In this document: piece by piece, positions 6,071 through 6,516 of the stretch
Layout of the letters: every line of letters starts with the position of its first letter
Numbering within the stretch: the first letter of the stretch is position 1
Assembly: GCA_018657655.1 (NCBI GenBank)
Contig: JABHWQ010000145.1
Span: 1-6,516, forward strand
Source: Chloroflexota bacterium
GTDB taxonomy: Bacteria > Chloroflexota > Dehalococcoidia > SZUA-161 > SpSt-899
Direction: 5' to 3'
DNA length: 6,516 nucleotides
Notes under the pieces: model-generated
Told to the model about the DNA's origin: nothing
Database searches by the model: none
What the model saw: the letters and a program-made list of their open reading frames with translations, nothing else
Program-made: the position numbers and the translations under genes

Positions 6071-6120
6071 ATCCGTATCCCGCCGCATTGAGTCAATCCG
6101 TAGGGATACGGATTGACTCA
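6071..6120 (+). promoter_or_regulatory. Perfect hairpin with a competing upstream strand before the aldehyde dehydrogenase gene
   Basis: TGAGTCAATCCGTA (6089-6102) and TACGGATTGACTCA (6107-6120) form a perfect 14-bp stem with a GGGA loop. Upstream, ATCCGTATCCC (6071-6081) is exactly complementary to 6103-6113, which covers the loop and half of the right arm. The two pairings (14 bp and 11 bp) exclude each other. No T run follows, so this is not a classic intrinsic terminator. It lies 116 nt before the aldehyde dehydrogenase start. It may be an mRNA switch, an operator with repeated ATCCGTA half-sites (6071, 6096 and inverted 6107), or an end of the mobile element that left the resolvase relic. 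Confidence 0.5.
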
Positions 6121-6235
6121 CACCTGCTCCTGGAGATACGCTTGCGTAACAATATTGGGGCGATAAGTCAATTTGGGCTTACGTTCAATCCCCAAACGGC
6201 AATTTCTTTGCACTTTCTTGATAAAGGAGGGAACC

Positions 6236-6516
6236 ATGGAGCACTTTAGAATGTTCATAAATGGCGAGTTCGTTGATGCTGTCAGCGGTAAAACGATGGA
6301 GTGCGTTGATCCCGGGACCGGCCAACCCTTTGCCACCGTACCCTGTGGTGGGACTGCGGACGCCGATGCGGCCATCAAAGCAGCCAGGGCCGCTTTTGAC
6401 TCAGGTGTGTGGTGCAAACTGACTCCTGAACAGCGTTCTGAAATCATCATGGATCTGGCCGATCGTATTGAAGCCGATTCAACCCGCCTTACCATGTATG
6501 AGAGTATGGATTCTGG
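6236..6516 (+). CDS. Aldehyde dehydrogenase family protein (3' partial, N-terminal 93 residues)
   Basis: This is the start of an NAD(P)-dependent aldehyde dehydrogenase, which oxidises an aldehyde to a carboxylic acid. Visible family features are the opening beta strand and turn FINGEFVD (7-14), the DPGTGQPFATVP segment (25-36; usually NPATGExIAxVP), ADADAAIKAARAAFDSGVW (41-59) as the first cofactor-domain helix, LTPEQRSEII (61-70), the helix DLADRIEAD, and finally ESMDSG, equivalent to ETLDxGKP. The catalytic Cys and Glu lie beyond the right edge, so activity and substrate class cannot be judged. The ATG is supported by AAGGAGG (6224-6230) at 5-nt spacing. It diverges from the SDR gene across the relic region and may belong to the same oxidative pathway. 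Cys23 and Cys37 occur in the N-terminal part with no known role. Family assignment is confident. Confidence 0.93.
   Translation, partial: MEHFRMFINGEFVDAVSGKTMECVDPGTGQPFATVPCGGTADADAAIKAARAAFDSGVWCKLTPEQRSEIIMDLADRIEADSTRLTMYESMDS

Noticed and set aside
6154..6196. Short inverted repeats TTGGGG/CCCCAA and TTTGGG/CCCAAA just before the aldehyde dehydrogenase ribosome binding site.
   Set aside because: Arms of six bases with overlapping partners are expected by chance in a stretch of this size.
6118..6495. A 125-codon minus-strand frame opposite the aldehyde dehydrogenase start.
   Set aside because: It mirrors the aldehyde dehydrogenase coding sequence, whose frame has a strong ribosome binding site and clear family motifs.

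Overview
The window reads as a bacterial chromosome fragment, and a member of the Chloroflexota (perhaps Dehalococcoidia-like) is the best guess. It combines a bacterial two-domain ComEC, strong Shine-Dalgarno sequences, a near-consensus sigma-70 type promoter and bacterial-type dehydrogenases with two tandem genes that look like archaellins, the filament proteins of the archaeal archaellum. Archaellum genes are known from some Chloroflexota lineages, which makes this the most economical reading. The taxonomic call is inference; no rRNA or other marker gene is present.

Layout from left to right. (1) 3-2075, plus strand: the last 690 residues of ComEC/Rec2, the DNA-uptake channel, cut by the window edge. 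(2) 2121-3871, minus strand: a two-gene archaellin unit that converges on comEC. The first gene (3871 to 3311) encodes a short divergent archaellin-like protein. The second (3257 to 2121) encodes a full archaellin whose middle is split by about 155 residues that look like a carbohydrate-binding beta-sandwich. (3) 3872-4224: a gap with two hairpins behind the next gene, one of them a striking nested palindrome. (4) 4225-5127, minus strand: a short-chain dehydrogenase of the MFE-2/HSD17B4 type. (5) 5128-6235: about 1.1 kb without an intact gene. It holds a promoter-like site facing the dehydrogenase gene, an adjacent dyad, several stem-loops, and the decayed C-terminal end of a serine resolvase. 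(6) 6236 to the right edge, plus strand: the first 93 codons of an aldehyde dehydrogenase.

How the parts fit. The dehydrogenase and aldehyde dehydrogenase point away from each other across the relic-bearing gap. They may serve one oxidative catabolic pathway (acyl-CoA or alcohol to aldehyde to acid), but the substrate cannot be read from the sequence. The archaellin pair should supply subunits to a motility or adhesion filament whose motor, platform and prepilin peptidase genes are not in the window. ComEC lies next to the archaellins but is convergent with them, so no shared function need be assumed.

The most interesting elements are the archaellin with an inserted binding-like domain in a bacterial context, its divergent partner that lacks the pilin Glu+5, the nested palindrome at 4105-4150, and the mutually exclusive hairpins in front of the aldehyde dehydrogenase gene.
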